Below are positions 33,788 to 44,100 of a stretch of 64,000 nt of DNA, piece after piece (the stretch's first letter is position 1; each line of letters begins with the position of its first letter). The position numbers and the translations under genes were made by a program. The stretch is from Lachnospiraceae bacterium KGMB03038 (GTDB lineage Bacteria; Bacillota; Clostridia; Lachnospirales; Lachnospiraceae), in assembly GCA_007361935.1 (NCBI GenBank), contig CP041667.1, positions 1,516,501 to 1,580,500 on the forward strand, in the 5' to 3' direction. Below the pieces are notes generated by a model. It did not search any database. It worked only from the letters and a program-made list of their open reading frames with translations, and was not told the origin of the DNA.

Positions 33788-35341
33788 GTGCCGATTGGAA
33801 TCATAATTGCTGCGGCAGTGGTGCTGATCCTGGCAACGGCAGTCATCAGCCGCTTCGCCACGATCTCCAGTCTGAAGAAAAACGCGGAATCCAAGATTGG
33901 AAACGCGGAAAGTAAGGCAAGAGAGATCATCGATGATGCGGTGAAAACGGCTGAGGCAAAGAAGAAGGAGTCTCTCTTGGAAATTAAGGAAGAGTCTATC
34001 AAGAATAAAAATGAACTTGAAAAAGAGACAAAAGAACGCCGGGCGGAGTTACAGCGCTACGAGAAACGCGTTCTTTCCAAGGAAGAGGCTTTAGAAAAGA
34101 AGTCCGATGCGATCGAGAGGCGGGAAGCGAGCTTTGCAGCAAAAGAAGAGCAGCTGAAACAGCGGGAAGCGAAAGTGGAAGAGCTGAGTAAGCAACGAGT
34201 ACAGGAACTAGAAAGAATCTCAGGACTTACCTCCGAACAAGCAAAAGAGTATTTATTAAAAACTGTTGAAGACGATGTGAAACATGACACTGCTAAAATG
34301 ATCAAGGAGATGGAAGCGCAGGCGAAAGAAGAAGCGGATAAGAAGGCAAAGGAATATGTTGTCAACGCGATCCAAAGATGCGCCGCCGACCATGTGGCGG
34401 AGACGACGATCTCTGTAGTCCAGCTTCCAAATGATGAAATGAAAGGAAGGATCATCGGAAGAGAGGGACGGAATATCCGTACTCTTGAGACGATGACCGG
34501 TGTTGAATTGATCATTGATGATACACCAGAGGCTGTAGTGCTCTCTGGTTTTGATCCTATCAGAAGAGAAGTCGCAAGAATCGCGCTTGAGAAACTGATC
34601 GTGGATGGAAGGATCCATCCGGCAAGGATTGAAGAGATGGTGGAAAAAGCGCAGAAAGAAGTCGATGCAATGATCCGTGAAGAAGGAGAGGCGGCAGCCC
34701 TTGAAGTTGGCGTTCATGGAATTCATCCAGAGCTTATTAAGCTTCTTGGAAGAATGAAATTCAGAACCAGCTATGGTCAGAATGCCCTGAAACATTCTAT
34801 TGAGGTTGCGCAGCTTGCCGGACTTCTCGCGGGAGAGATCGGTCTGGATGTCAGAGTAGCAAAACGGGCCGGACTTCTTCATGACATCGGGAAATCCATT
34901 GACCATGACGTGGAAGGATCACATATTCAGATCGGCGTCGATCTTTGTCGGAAGTACAAAGAATCGGCAACCGTTATTAACGCAGTGGAAGCACATCACG
35001 GCGACGTAGAGCCGCAGACTCTGATCGCCTGCGTGGTACAGGCCGCGGATACGATATCCGCAGCAAGACCGGGCGCGAGAAGAGAGACTTTGGAAACATA
35101 TACCAACAGGTTAAAACAGTTAGAGGATATCACCAATCAGTTTAAAGGTGTGGACAAATCTTTTGCAATTCAGGCAGGTAGAGAGATTCGTGTTATGGTA
35201 GTTCCAGAGCATGTATCTGATGCAGACATGGTATTGATGGCCAGAGATATCGCGAAGCAGATCGAGTACGAGCTAGAATATCCTGGACAGATCAAAGTCA
35301 ACGTCATTCGGGAATCCCGTGTGGTTGACTATGCCAAGTAG
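33788..35341 (+). CDS. rny: Ribonuclease Y
   Basis: 517 residues. An N-terminal membrane anchor (IGIIIAAAVVLILATAVI), a long coiled coil to about residue 190, a KH domain (GRIIGREGRNIRTLE near 216) and an HD domain (HDIGKSIDH near residue 364) are in the order expected for RNase Y. It begins bulk mRNA decay at the membrane. The start codon is GTG 33788, set by AAGGAGGTGCTCCT. It ends in the typical RESRVVDYAK. Confidence 0.97.
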   Translation: MPIGIIIAAAVVLILATAVISRFATISSLKKNAESKIGNAESKAREIIDDAVKTAEAKKKESLLEIKEESIKNKNELEKETKERRAELQRYEKRVLSKEEALEKKSDAIERREASFAAKEEQLKQREAKVEELSKQRVQELERISGLTSEQAKEYLLKTVEDDVKHDTAKMIKEMEAQAKEEADKKAKEYVVNAIQRCAADHVAETTISVVQLPNDEMKGRIIGREGRNIRTLETMTGVELIIDDTPEAVVLSGFDPIRREVARIALEKLIVDGRIHPARIEEMVEKAQKEVDAMIREEGEAAALEVGVHGIHPELIKLLGRMKFRTSYGQNALKHSIEVAQLAGLLAGEIGLDVRVAKRAGLLHDIGKSIDHDVEGSHIQIGVDLCRKYKESATVINAVEAHHGDVEPQTLIACVVQAADTISAARPGARRETLETYTNRLKQLEDITNQFKGVDKSFAIQAGREIRVMVVPEHVSDADMVLMARDIAKQIEYELEYPGQIKVNVIRESRVVDYAK

Positions 35342-35356
35342 AAGATAAATGTAGAG

Positions 35357-35387
35357 CAGGACCGGTGTCATCGCCGGTCCTGTTTTG
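35357..35387 (+). terminator. rny terminator
   Basis: CAGGACCGG (35357-35365) and CCGGTCCTG (35374-35382) form a 9-pair stem with an 8-base loop, followed by TTTTG. Confidence 0.85.
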
Positions 35388-35431
35388 TTTCATTTTGTGT
35401 TTTAGAAAAGCAGAGTAAAGGAGGAAAAAGA

Positions 35432-35977
35432 ATGAGTGAAGAAGTTCGGCGTATCGGGCGAGATCTGATCTATCGGGGCGCGATCATTGAAGTTTATCAG
35501 GATCACATGGAGTTTGCCAATGGAAACCGGGCGGACTGGGATTATATCCATCATGATGGAGCCGCGGCAGTGGTTCCGGTGTTGGAAGACGGCCGGATCT
35601 TGATGGTGCGGCAGTACCGAAGCGCTCTTGGACGGGAAGCGCTGGAGATCCCGGCTGGGAAACTAGACGGGCCAAAAGAAGCGGGAGAAGTCTGCGCGGG
35701 AAGAGAATTAGAAGAAGAGACAGGTTACCGCTGTGAGCATTTGGAGTGGCTTTTGACTTTAAGGCCTACCATCGCCTATTGTGATGAAAAGATCGAGATT
35801 TTTGTAGCAAGAAATCTGATCCCTTCCAGACAGAATCTGGATGAGGATGAATACGTAGCAGTGGAGGCGTGTTCTCTGGAAGAATTAAAGGAACAGATAT
35901 TCTCCGGCCGGATTGAGGACGCAAAAACCATCGGGGCGATCTTAGCCTATGAGGCGAAGTATTTGAAGAAGCGATAA
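35432..35977 (+). CDS. nudF: NUDIX hydrolase, ADP-ribose pyrophosphatase type
   Basis: 181 residues. The Nudix box starts at GKLDGPKEAGEVCAGRELEE and ends with ETGY, giving the G-x5-E-x7-RE-x2-EE-x-G pattern. An N-terminal dimerisation strand region and VRQYRSALGREALEIPAG are typical of NudF. It splits ADP-ribose to AMP and ribose-5-phosphate. The following SpoIIM-like gene mirrors the Bacillus nudF-spoIIM neighbourhood, which supports both calls. Start is ATG 35432 after AAAGGAGGAAAAAGA. Confidence 0.9.
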   Translation: MSEEVRRIGRDLIYRGAIIEVYQDHMEFANGNRADWDYIHHDGAAAVVPVLEDGRILMVRQYRSALGREALEIPAGKLDGPKEAGEVCAGRELEEETGYRCEHLEWLLTLRPTIAYCDEKIEIFVARNLIPSRQNLDEDEYVAVEACSLEELKEQIFSGRIEDAKTIGAILAYEAKYLKKR

Positions 35978-36036
35978 GCATATCTAAGGATTTTGGGCAT
36001 ATATATGAAGTATCTTGACGATAGGGAGGCCGGTCT

Positions 36037-36576
36037 GTGAAGATACGGGAAAGTAAAAGATACTTCATTTTGTTTTTTATGCTGGGATTTCTGGCTGGGA
36101 TCTTGTATACCAATCTTTTGTCGAAAGACTATATCGCCAGCGCGGGAAGCTTCAGCAACTATTTCTTAAGCCAGTATCAGCAGATGGACATTGATACGGG
36201 AGAATTCCTGTGGTATATTCTGCGGGCGAGAAGTATCCCCTTGATCTTGGCATGCGCCTTGGGAAGCACAAAGCTGCGGAAATGGGTAGTGGTGGTTTTC
36301 CTGCTTTGGACAGGCTTTTCCAGCGGCTTCCTAATGACCTCCGCGGTGCTGCAGATTGGGATCAAGGGGATCGCTTTGTGCCTGATGGCTTTATTCCCCC
36401 ACTTTCTCTTTTATGGGGCGGCCTATGTGATCCTTCTTTGGTATTATTTTCAGTATCCGAAAGTGGAATGGAATCGGATGAAAACAGTGTGCTTTCTCTT
36501 GCTTACGGCTGTAGGGCTCATACTGGAATGTTATGTGAATCCGGTTTTGCTGAAGTGGCTGATCGGGACGTTTTGA
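36037..36576 (+). CDS. SpoIIM-like integral membrane protein
   Basis: 179 residues with about five hydrophobic segments and the SpoIIM-type opening FFMLGFLAGILYTN. It resembles stage II sporulation protein M, a component of the engulfment machinery with SpoIID and SpoIIP, and its position after nudF agrees. Similarity is judged by eye and is moderate. The start codon is GTG 36037, 7 bases after AGGGAGG. Its TGA stop lies inside a 54-base perfect palindrome that also contains the stop of the convergent gene. Confidence 0.6.
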   Translation: MKIRESKRYFILFFMLGFLAGILYTNLLSKDYIASAGSFSNYFLSQYQQMDIDTGEFLWYILRARSIPLILACALGSTKLRKWVVVVFLLWTGFSSGFLMTSAVLQIGIKGIALCLMALFPHFLFYGAAYVILLWYYFQYPKVEWNRMKTVCFLLLTAVGLILECYVNPVLLKWLIGTF

Positions 36577-36626
36577 TCCATTGGGGCCGGGGGATTTTTA
36601 AAAATCCCCCGGCCCCAATGGATCAA
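36573..36626. repeat. Dispersed palindrome, copy 2 of 4 (54 bases, perfect)
   Basis: Every base from 36573 to 36626 pairs with its mirror around 36599/36600, with no loop. It carries the shared centre GGATTTTTAAAAATCC with GGGGCC-type arms and an outer pair TGATCCATT/AATGGATCA. The TGA of the SpoIIM-like gene (36574-36576) and the TGA of the minus-strand gene (36625-36623) are mirror images within it. Confidence 0.97.
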
Positions 36627-37267
36627 TTGACTTTCTGGAATTTTTCTTTTGGCTGCCGGCAGATCGGGCAGGTATAAGTGTCGGGAAGCTCTTCAAAGGG
36701 AGTTTCTCCATCATATACGTAGCCGCATACGCTGCATTTCCAAACGGCCCTTCCTGACGGCTCATCTTCTTCTGGAAGATAAGTGGGAGCGTTCTTGGGG
36801 CTCTTGCCCTTGACGACTTTGTGATAGTAAGCGTAGGTCATAGCTGGATCGGCGCTGTTTACGTCCCCGTCCACGACCTCGCCCAAGAAGACGGTATGGG
36901 TGGAAGTCTCCATCTGATCGATGACCCGGCAGACAATATAGCCGCAGGAATCATTGACAATGGGAAGGCCGCTTTCCATCCGGTGATCGACTCCATCGAA
37001 TTTATTCACGTCTCTTCCGGACTGGAAGCCGAAAGTTCCGATGAGAGAAGGATCTGAATTCTCGGACAGGATGGAGATAGCGAATCTGCCAGACTTTGCG
37101 ATACAAGAATTGGTAAAGTTGTCGTGATTCATACTGAGGGCTATGGTGGCGGGAGAAGACGTGATCTGCATGATGCTGTTGGCGATGCAGCCGGTATTGC
37201 GTTTCCCGTCCAGGGAAGAGATCACGTAAACACCATAAGAAAGATTGCGAAAAACATTGGTATTCAT
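36623..37267 (-). CDS. Flavin reductase-rubredoxin fusion (high-molecular-weight rubredoxin type)
   Basis: 214 residues. An FMN-binding split-barrel flavin reductase domain (residues 1-155; opening NVFRNLSYGVYVISS) is fused to a C-terminal rubredoxin with both Cys pairs (WKCSVCGYVYDG and YTCPICRQ). Moorella Hrb has this plan and passes electrons from an NAD(P)H oxidoreductase to flavodiiron or other oxygen-scavenging proteins. It is probably part of oxygen or peroxide defence. It is the only gene on the minus strand between the SpoIIM-like gene and argS. Start ATG follows AAAGGAGGCTTCTT. Confidence 0.88.
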   Translation of the reverse strand: MNTNVFRNLSYGVYVISSLDGKRNTGCIANSIMQITSSPATIALSMNHDNFTNSCIAKSGRFAISILSENSDPSLIGTFGFQSGRDVNKFDGVDHRMESGLPIVNDSCGYIVCRVIDQMETSTHTVFLGEVVDGDVNSADPAMTYAYYHKVVKGKSPKNAPTYLPEEDEPSGRAVWKCSVCGYVYDGETPFEELPDTYTCPICRQPKEKFQKVN

Positions 37268-37288
37268 AAGAAGCCTCCTTTGGAAAAA

Positions 37289-37303
37289 TAGTAATAGTTA
37301 TCA
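37289..37303. promoter_or_regulatory. Possible Fur/PerR-like operator upstream of the rubredoxin gene
   Basis: TAGTAATAGTTATCA matches the 7-1-7 Fur/PerR-type pattern at 12 of 15 positions. It lies 22 bases before the minus-strand start codon and next to a minus-strand TATAAT (37308-37303). The AT-rich setting makes chance matches likely. Confidence 0.3.
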
Positions 37304-37352
37304 TTATATTATCATAAGAGGACGGATTTTACAAGAGAGTTTAAAGATATAG

Positions 37353-37381
37353 TTGTTGGCAGGATTTTCTTATGATAGAAT
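37353..37381 (+). promoter_or_regulatory. argS promoter
   Basis: TTGTTG (37353-37358), 17 bases, TAGAAT (37376-37381), 60 bases before argS. Confidence 0.5.
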
Positions 37382-37441
37382 GACTTAGTATGAAAAGAAC
37401 AATTCAGAATGGTTTGATGGATAAATGAAGGAGGAAGCAGC

Positions 37442-39208
37442 ATGGAAAAAATGGTGGATCTGATCGGACAGGAGCTGGCAAAGGCTTTTGATCAATCTGG
37501 ATATGATGCGTCTTACGCGAAGGTGACCCGCTCAGACCGGCCCGATCTTTGTGAGTATCAGTGCAATGGGGCCATGGCTGGCGCGAAAGCCTATCATAAG
37601 GCGCCGTTTATGATCGCGGAAGACGTGATCGCTAATCTTGAAAAGAGAGAATGGATGGAGCAGGTGGAAGTGGTAAAGCCGGGCTTCATCAATATCCACG
37701 TAAATACGGCTAAGGCGGCAGAATATCTAAACGCTATGAAGAATGACCCGCTGCTGGGCCTGGAGAAGACGGACAAGCCGGAGACGATCCTGATCGATTA
37801 CGGCGGCCCTAATGTGGCAAAACCGCTTCATGTAGGACATCTTCGCTCAGCCATTATCGGGGAGAGCGTGAAGCGGATCGCCAGGAAGATGGGACATAAA
37901 GTGCTGGGAGATATCCATCTTGGAGACTGGGGCTACCAGATGGGGCTGATCATTACGGAACTGGAGGAACGCCAGCCGGATCTTCCTTATTTCCAGAAGG
38001 ATTATGAGGGGGAATATCCCGCAGAAGCTCCGTTCACCATCGGAGAGCTGGAGGAGATCTATCCAGCCGCTAGCGCGAGAGCCAAGGAAGACGAGACTTA
38101 CCGGGAGAAAGCGCTCCATGCCACCTATCTTCTGCAGAATGGAGACAGAGGTTGCAGGGCGGTGTGGAAGCATATCATGAATGTATCTGTGGCGGATCTG
38201 AAAAAGAATTACGCCAATCTGAATGTAGAGTTTGATCTGTGGAAAGGGGAGTCGGACGCCCAGGCGGACATCCCGGAGATGATCGAGGAGATGAAAAGGG
38301 ATGGTTATGCCCATCTGGATGAAGGCGCCCTGGTGATCGATGTCCAGGAGGAATCGGACACAAAGGAAATCCCTCCCTGTATGATCCAGAAGTCGGACGG
38401 GGCTTCTCTTTACGGGACCACCGATCTTGCCACGTTAGTACAGCGGGAGAGAGACTATCACCCGGACCAGATTATTTATGTGGTGGATAAGCGGCAGGAA
38501 CTGCATTTCGTCCAGGTGTTCCGGGCGGCCAGGAAAACAGGGATCGTGCCGGAAGAGACCCGTCTGCGTTTCCTGGGATTCGGAACCATGAACGGGAAGG
38601 ATGGAAAGCCTTTCAAGACCAGAGAAGGCGGGGTTATGCGGCTGGAAATGCTGATCTCGGAGATCCAGGAGGAAATGTATAAGAAGATCGCCGAAAACCG
38701 GACGGTAGACGAAGAGGAGGCCAGCGAGACGGCGAAGATCGTAGGGCTTTCCGCCATCAAATACGGCGACCTTTCCAACCAGGCATCCAAGGATTATGTG
38801 TTTGACGTAGACAGGTTTACCTCTTTTGAGGGCAATACGGGGCCTTATATCCTTTACACGATCGTGCGGATCAAGTCTATCTTGAGCAAATATGAGGCGG
38901 AAGGAAAGAACCCGGAAGAGACGGTGATCACAGAGACGAAAGAGGGGCTGACCAAGACGCTCATGCTGTCCTGCGCCCGGTATAATGAAGTGATCGAGGG
39001 AGCGTTCGCTGAGCTGGCGCCCCATAAGATCTGCGCCTATATCTATGACCTGGCAAATGATTTCAACCGGTTCTATCATGAGACCCGGATTCTGGCGGAG
39101 GAAGATCCGAAGAAGAAAGAAAGCTATATCGCCCTTCTGGTGCTGACCAAACGGGTACTGGAAGCTTGTATCGATATGCTGGGCTTTGAGGCCCCGGAGA
39201 GGATGTAA
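37442..39208 (+). CDS. argS: Arginyl-tRNA synthetase
   Basis: 588 residues, class I. The HIGH-type motif is PLHVGHLRS near residue 127. An N-terminal Add-1 domain and a C-terminal DALR anticodon-binding domain (LSCARYNEVIEGAFAELAPH to the end) complete the enzyme. The KMSKS loop is the degenerate form usual for ArgRS (GKPFKTREGG). It charges tRNA(Arg). The editing protein gene follows 3 bases after the stop. Confidence 0.97.
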   Translation: MEKMVDLIGQELAKAFDQSGYDASYAKVTRSDRPDLCEYQCNGAMAGAKAYHKAPFMIAEDVIANLEKREWMEQVEVVKPGFINIHVNTAKAAEYLNAMKNDPLLGLEKTDKPETILIDYGGPNVAKPLHVGHLRSAIIGESVKRIARKMGHKVLGDIHLGDWGYQMGLIITELEERQPDLPYFQKDYEGEYPAEAPFTIGELEEIYPAASARAKEDETYREKALHATYLLQNGDRGCRAVWKHIMNVSVADLKKNYANLNVEFDLWKGESDAQADIPEMIEEMKRDGYAHLDEGALVIDVQEESDTKEIPPCMIQKSDGASLYGTTDLATLVQRERDYHPDQIIYVVDKRQELHFVQVFRAARKTGIVPEETRLRFLGFGTMNGKDGKPFKTREGGVMRLEMLISEIQEEMYKKIAENRTVDEEEASETAKIVGLSAIKYGDLSNQASKDYVFDVDRFTSFEGNTGPYILYTIVRIKSILSKYEAEGKNPEETVITETKEGLTKTLMLSCARYNEVIEGAFAELAPHKICAYIYDLANDFNRFYHETRILAEEDPKKKESYIALLVLTKRVLEACIDMLGFEAPERM

Positions 39209-39211
39209 GAA

Positions 39212-40375
39212 ATGACGGAACGTTTGTATTATAAGGACAGCCATACCAGAGAATTTGAGGCAGAAGTGCTGCTGTGCGAGCCGGAAGGAGATTTTTTCAA
39301 AGTAATATTGGACAAGACGGCGTTTTTCCCGGAAGGGGGTGGACAGTACGCGGATACGGGAAAGATTGGGGGTGTCCGAGTGCTGGATGTAAAAGAACGG
39401 GACGGCCAGATCTGGCATAAGACGGAGAAGCCGCTGACTCCGGGAACTAAGGTGCGGGGCTGTATTGACTGGGAGCAGCGGTTCGACCGGATGCAGCAGC
39501 ATACCGGAGAACACATTGTGTCTGGTCTGGTACACCAGAAATTTGGTTATGATAATGTGGGATTCCACTTGGGAGAAGATTACTGTACGATGGATTTTAA
39601 CGGTCCGATCACCAAGGAACAGTTAAAAGAGATCGAGCGGGAAGCCAACCAGGCGGTATTCGCTGATCTTCCGGTGACCGTTCTCTATCCTTCCAAGGAA
39701 GAGCTGGAGGATCTGGATTACCGCAGTAAGATCGAGATCCAAGGCCAGGTGCGCCTGATCTCGATCCCCGGCTGTGATCTGTGCGCCTGCTGCGCCCCCC
39801 ATATGGATACCACCGGGGAGATCGGCCTGATCAAGCTGGTCAGCATGGTCAACTACAAAGGGGGAGAACGTATTACGCTCCTGGCCGGAATGAGGGCTTT
39901 GAAGGATTATGAGGAAAAGGAGGCGAACGCAAAGGCGATTTCAGCTCTATTGTGCGCGAAGGAGCCGGAGATCGCCCAGGCGGTGGAGCATTTAAAGGAA
40001 GAACAGGCGAATCTGAAGCGGAAAAACAGTTCCCTTCAGAAGAAGTTCCTCAGATATCTGGCGGAGGAGATCAATGTGGAGGATCCGGTCGTGACAGTGT
40101 TTGAGGAAGAGCTTGCCGGGGATGCGCCCCGTGAACTGATGAACCTGCTCCTGGAAAAAGGAGCCGGGGTATGCGCGGTGTTTGCGGATAATCAAGAGGG
40201 ATTCCGGTATGTGATCGGGAGCCATACAAAGGATGTGCGTCCGCTGTGCCGGAAGCTGAATGAGGCGCTGGATGGAAGAGGCGGCGGAAAGCCGGAGATG
40301 GTCCAGGGCTCTGTTAAGGCAGGAACCAAGGAAGAGATCCGGGCGCTGTGCGGGGAGGTGCTGCCCAATGAGTAA
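39212..40375 (+). CDS. Alanyl-tRNA editing protein (AlaX-L type)
   Basis: 387 residues. Zinc ligands of the editing site are visible: HTGEH near residue 99, then CDLCACCAPH near residue 190. An N-terminal AlaRS-like beta domain (FFPEGGGQYADTG) precedes it and a long DHHA1-type C-terminal part (about residues 240-387) follows. Such free-standing proteins hydrolyse Ser- or Gly-tRNA(Ala). The argS-alaX pairing is one operon. The stop overlaps the next start (AATGAGTAA). Confidence 0.9.
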   Translation: MTERLYYKDSHTREFEAEVLLCEPEGDFFKVILDKTAFFPEGGGQYADTGKIGGVRVLDVKERDGQIWHKTEKPLTPGTKVRGCIDWEQRFDRMQQHTGEHIVSGLVHQKFGYDNVGFHLGEDYCTMDFNGPITKEQLKEIEREANQAVFADLPVTVLYPSKEELEDLDYRSKIEIQGQVRLISIPGCDLCACCAPHMDTTGEIGLIKLVSMVNYKGGERITLLAGMRALKDYEEKEANAKAISALLCAKEPEIAQAVEHLKEEQANLKRKNSSLQKKFLRYLAEEINVEDPVVTVFEEELAGDAPRELMNLLLEKGAGVCAVFADNQEGFRYVIGSHTKDVRPLCRKLNEALDGRGGGKPEMVQGSVKAGTKEEIRALCGEVLPNE

Positions 40376-41078
40376 AGCCCAGAAGTTCCTTGGGACGCTG
40401 GCCATGTTTCTTTTGATCCTGGCTCTTTTGATCACCAGTTTTCAGATTGGCATCTATGGAGATCCGCAGTATGGATTCTACGAGACGGAATATGAGAAAT
40501 ATCAGGTGACGGATGCGCTTGGAATGGGGATGAGGGACGTGATGGAGGTGACAGACCACATGATGGCCTATCTCATTGGAGCGGAGGAAGAATTGTCCAT
40601 CGTCACTCATGTAGATGGAGAGGAACAGGATTTCTTCAACGAACAGGACCGCATCCATATGGCGGATGTGAAGGATCTGTTCTTGGGCGGCCTAAAAGTT
40701 CGGACCATCTGTCTGATACTGGCGGCTCTCCTGATCCTGGTCCTGGCAGTCAGAAAGGCGGATTTAAAACGTTTCCTGCCAGGCTGCTATTTCCGGGCGT
40801 TTGGGATTTTCCTGGCGGCAGCGGCGTTTCTTGCCGCCGCGTTTGCCATTGATTTTACCCGATGTTTCACCATTTTCCATGAGATTTTTTTTACCAATGA
40901 CCTATGGATCTTTGATCCGGCCACAGATTATATGATCCGGATGCTGTCGGAGGGTTTTTTTGCGGATATGGTGGCCCGGATCGGAGGAATCTTCCTTGGG
41001 ATCCTGGCGGCGCTGTTTGTGGTATTTTTTATCTGGCGTCGGATCGCGTGGAAAAAGGAGAATCCGGAAAAATCATGA
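40368..41078 (+). CDS. DUF1461 / TIGR01906-type integral membrane protein
   Basis: 236 residues. Hydrophobic segments occur near residues 8-26, 110-128, 140-160 and 205-228. A long extracytoplasmic loop after segment 1 contains the family-typical YQVTDALGMGMRDVMEVTDHMMAYL and FNEQDRIHMADVKDLF. The function of this family is unknown. I chose ATG 40368, overlapping the alaX stop and preceded by GGGGAGGTG, over a longer in-frame reading from 40260 inside alaX. Confidence 0.8.
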   Translation: MSKAQKFLGTLAMFLLILALLITSFQIGIYGDPQYGFYETEYEKYQVTDALGMGMRDVMEVTDHMMAYLIGAEEELSIVTHVDGEEQDFFNEQDRIHMADVKDLFLGGLKVRTICLILAALLILVLAVRKADLKRFLPGCYFRAFGIFLAAAAFLAAAFAIDFTRCFTIFHEIFFTNDLWIFDPATDYMIRMLSEGFFADMVARIGGIFLGILAALFVVFFIWRRIAWKKENPEKS

Positions 41079-41192
41079 GATTCGCTGTGCGGATCAAAAG
41101 GAACCATGTTATAATAAAAGAAGTCGGAGAAATCCGTGGCTTCATGGGGAAGAAATTGCCCCTGACATCATAAATCAGATGGAGGAAAAACT

Positions 41193-44100
41193 ATGAGTAA
41201 GGTAAGACGAGTGTACGTGGAGAAAAAGCCGGGATTCGCTGTGCAGGCGGAAGAACTGCGGCATGAGATCCAAAGTTATCTTGGAATTAAGCAGGTGACT
41301 GGCGTGCGGGTACTGATCCGCTATGATGTAGAAGATCTTAGGTCAGAAACCTTTGAGAAGGCCTGCCAGGGGATTTTCGCGGAACCTCCGGTGGACAATC
41401 TTTATCTGGAGGAATTTCCAAAAGAGGCACAGGACCGTGTTTTCTCTGTAGAATACCTGCCGGGACAGTTTGATCAAAGAGCAGATTCCGCGGTCCAGTG
41501 CGTACAGTTTATCCGCGAGGATGAAATGCCGGTGATCCGTACCGCCACTACCTATGTGATCCAGGGAGAGATCACAGACGAGGAATTTGCGGCCATTCGA
41601 AACCACTGCATCAATCCGGTGGATTCCAGGGAAGCTGGAGAAGAGAAGCCGGAAACTCTTGTAGTGAATTTTGATGAGCCAAAAGACGTGATCGTCTTCC
41701 AGGGCTTCCAAGATATGGGAGAGCAGGAACTGAAGGGATTGTATGATTCCCTGGGACTTGCTATGACGTTTAAAGATTTCCTCCATATTCAGAATTATTT
41801 TAAAGGAGAAGAAAAAAGAGATCCTTCCATGACAGAGATCCGGGTGCTGGACACCTATTGGTCGGATCACTGCCGGCATACCACCTTCTCCACCGAGCTT
41901 ACAGACGTTTCCTTCGGAGACGGAGACTACCGGGAGCCTATGGAGGAGACCTACCGCCAGTATCTGAAAGATCACAGCGAGATCTTCCGCGGCAGAGAGG
42001 ATAAGTTCGTCTGCCTGATGGATCTTGCGCTGATGGCGATGCGTAAGCTGAAAAAGGAAGGAAAGTTAGAGGACCAGGAAGAGTCGGAAGAGATCAACGC
42101 CTGCAGCATTGTGGTCCCTGTAGAAGTAGACGGGGTGGAGGAAGAATGGCTGGTGAATTTCAAGAATGAGACCCACAACCATCCGACCGAGATCGAACCT
42201 TTCGGAGGAGCGGCCACCTGCCTGGGAGGCGCGATCCGGGATCCCCTGTCAGGAAGGACCTATGTGTACCAGGCTATGCGTGTGACGGGCGCCGCGGACC
42301 CGACAGTTTCTATGGGAGATACCATGAAGGGGAAACTGCCTCAGAAAAAGCTGGTGAGGGAAGCGGCTCACGGATACAGTTCCTACGGCAACCAGATCGG
42401 ACTTGTTACAGGGGCGGTCAAAGAAATCTATCACCCTGATTATGTGGCGAAACGGATGGAGATTGGGGCAGTACTGGGCGCGGCTCCCAGACGGGCCGTG
42501 ATCCGAGAGACTTCAGATCCGGGAGATATTATCATTCTTCTGGGCGGAAGGACCGGACGGGACGGCTGCGGCGGAGCCACGGGATCTTCCAAAGTTCATA
42601 CAGAAGAATCGATCGAGACCTGCGGAGCGGAAGTGCAGAAGGGAAATCCGCCTACCGAGCGTAAGATCCAGCGTCTGTTCCGCAGAGAGGAAGTCAGCCG
42701 CCTGATCAAGAAATGCAACGACTTCGGGGCCGGCGGCGTATCCGTCGCGATCGGCGAACTGGCTGATGGGCTCCGGGTGGATCTGGATAAAGTGCCGAAG
42801 AAATACGCGGGCTTAGACGGAACAGAGATCGCTATTTCAGAGTCTCAGGAACGGATGGCCGTGGTCGTGGATCCCAAAGATGTGGATGCGTTTCTTGCAT
42901 ATGCCAAGGAAGAAAACCTGGAAGCCACAAAGGTTGCGGTGGTAACAGAAGAGCCGAGGCTGGTGCTGGTTTGGAGAGGCCGGGAGATCGTAAATATCGC
43001 AAGAGCATTCCTGGATACCAACGGGGCGCATCAAGAGACCCGTGTGGCGGTAGATATTCCAAACCGGGCGGACAGTATCCTGGGAAGACCGGAAGTAGAG
43101 GATGTACGGACAAAATGGCTGGAAACTTTAAAGGATTTGAATGTCTGCTCCCAGAAAGGCCTGGTAGAAATGTTCGACGGTTCTATCGGAGCTGGTTCTG
43201 TCCTGATGCCCCATGGCGGGAAGTACCAGATGACGGAGACCCAGACCATGGTAGCCAAACTGCCGGTGCTGAATGGAGACTGCGATACTGTAACGATGAT
43301 GAGTTATGGATTTGACCCTTATCTGTCATCCTGGAGCCCATATCATGGCGCCATTTACGCAGTGACAGAATCAGTGGCGAAGATCGTGGCTTCTGGCGGC
43401 GACTTCCGGAAGATCCGATTCACCTTCCAGGAATACTTCCGGAGGATGACAGAAGATCCTCATAGATGGAGCCAGCCTTTCGCGGCTCTTTTAGGAGCTT
43501 ACAGCGCCCAGCTTGGCTTTGGCCTTCCTTCTATCGGCGGAAAAGACAGTATGTCAGGGACTTTTGAAGAGATCGACGTACCGCCGACATTGGTTTCTTT
43601 CGCGGTAGACGTGGCAAAAGAAAAGGACGTGATCACACCGGAATTGAAGAAAGCGGGAAGCAAGCTGATCCGGATCGGCATTGAGAAAGACGAGTACGAT
43701 ATTCCTGTCTATGAGAAGGTGATGGAACAATACGGGAAACTGACGGAAGATATGCGGGCCGGAAGGATTTTGTCCGCCTATGTAACAGACCGTCATGGAG
43801 TGATCGCGGCAGTCAGCAAGATGGCTTTTGGAAATGGAATGGGTGTGAAGATCGAACATTCTATGGATCCAAGAGATCTGTTTGCGCCGGCTTTTGGTGA
43901 AATCGTGGCGGAAGTGCCGGAGGGCAAAGTCGGAGAACTTGCGGTGAGCTATACGGTGATCGGTGAAGTGACCGATGACGGACGTTTCTCCTATGGAAAT
44001 GTGGAGATTCCGCTCTGCGAGGCCGAGGAGGCTTGGACAGGAACCTTAGAGAAGGTATTTCCTACCCGCTCCGGAGCAGAGGAAGAGCCGGAAGCAGTCT

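Noticed and set aside
38435..39568. A 377-codon open frame on the minus strand
   Set aside because: It crosses argS and the alaX start, both clearly coding on the plus strand.
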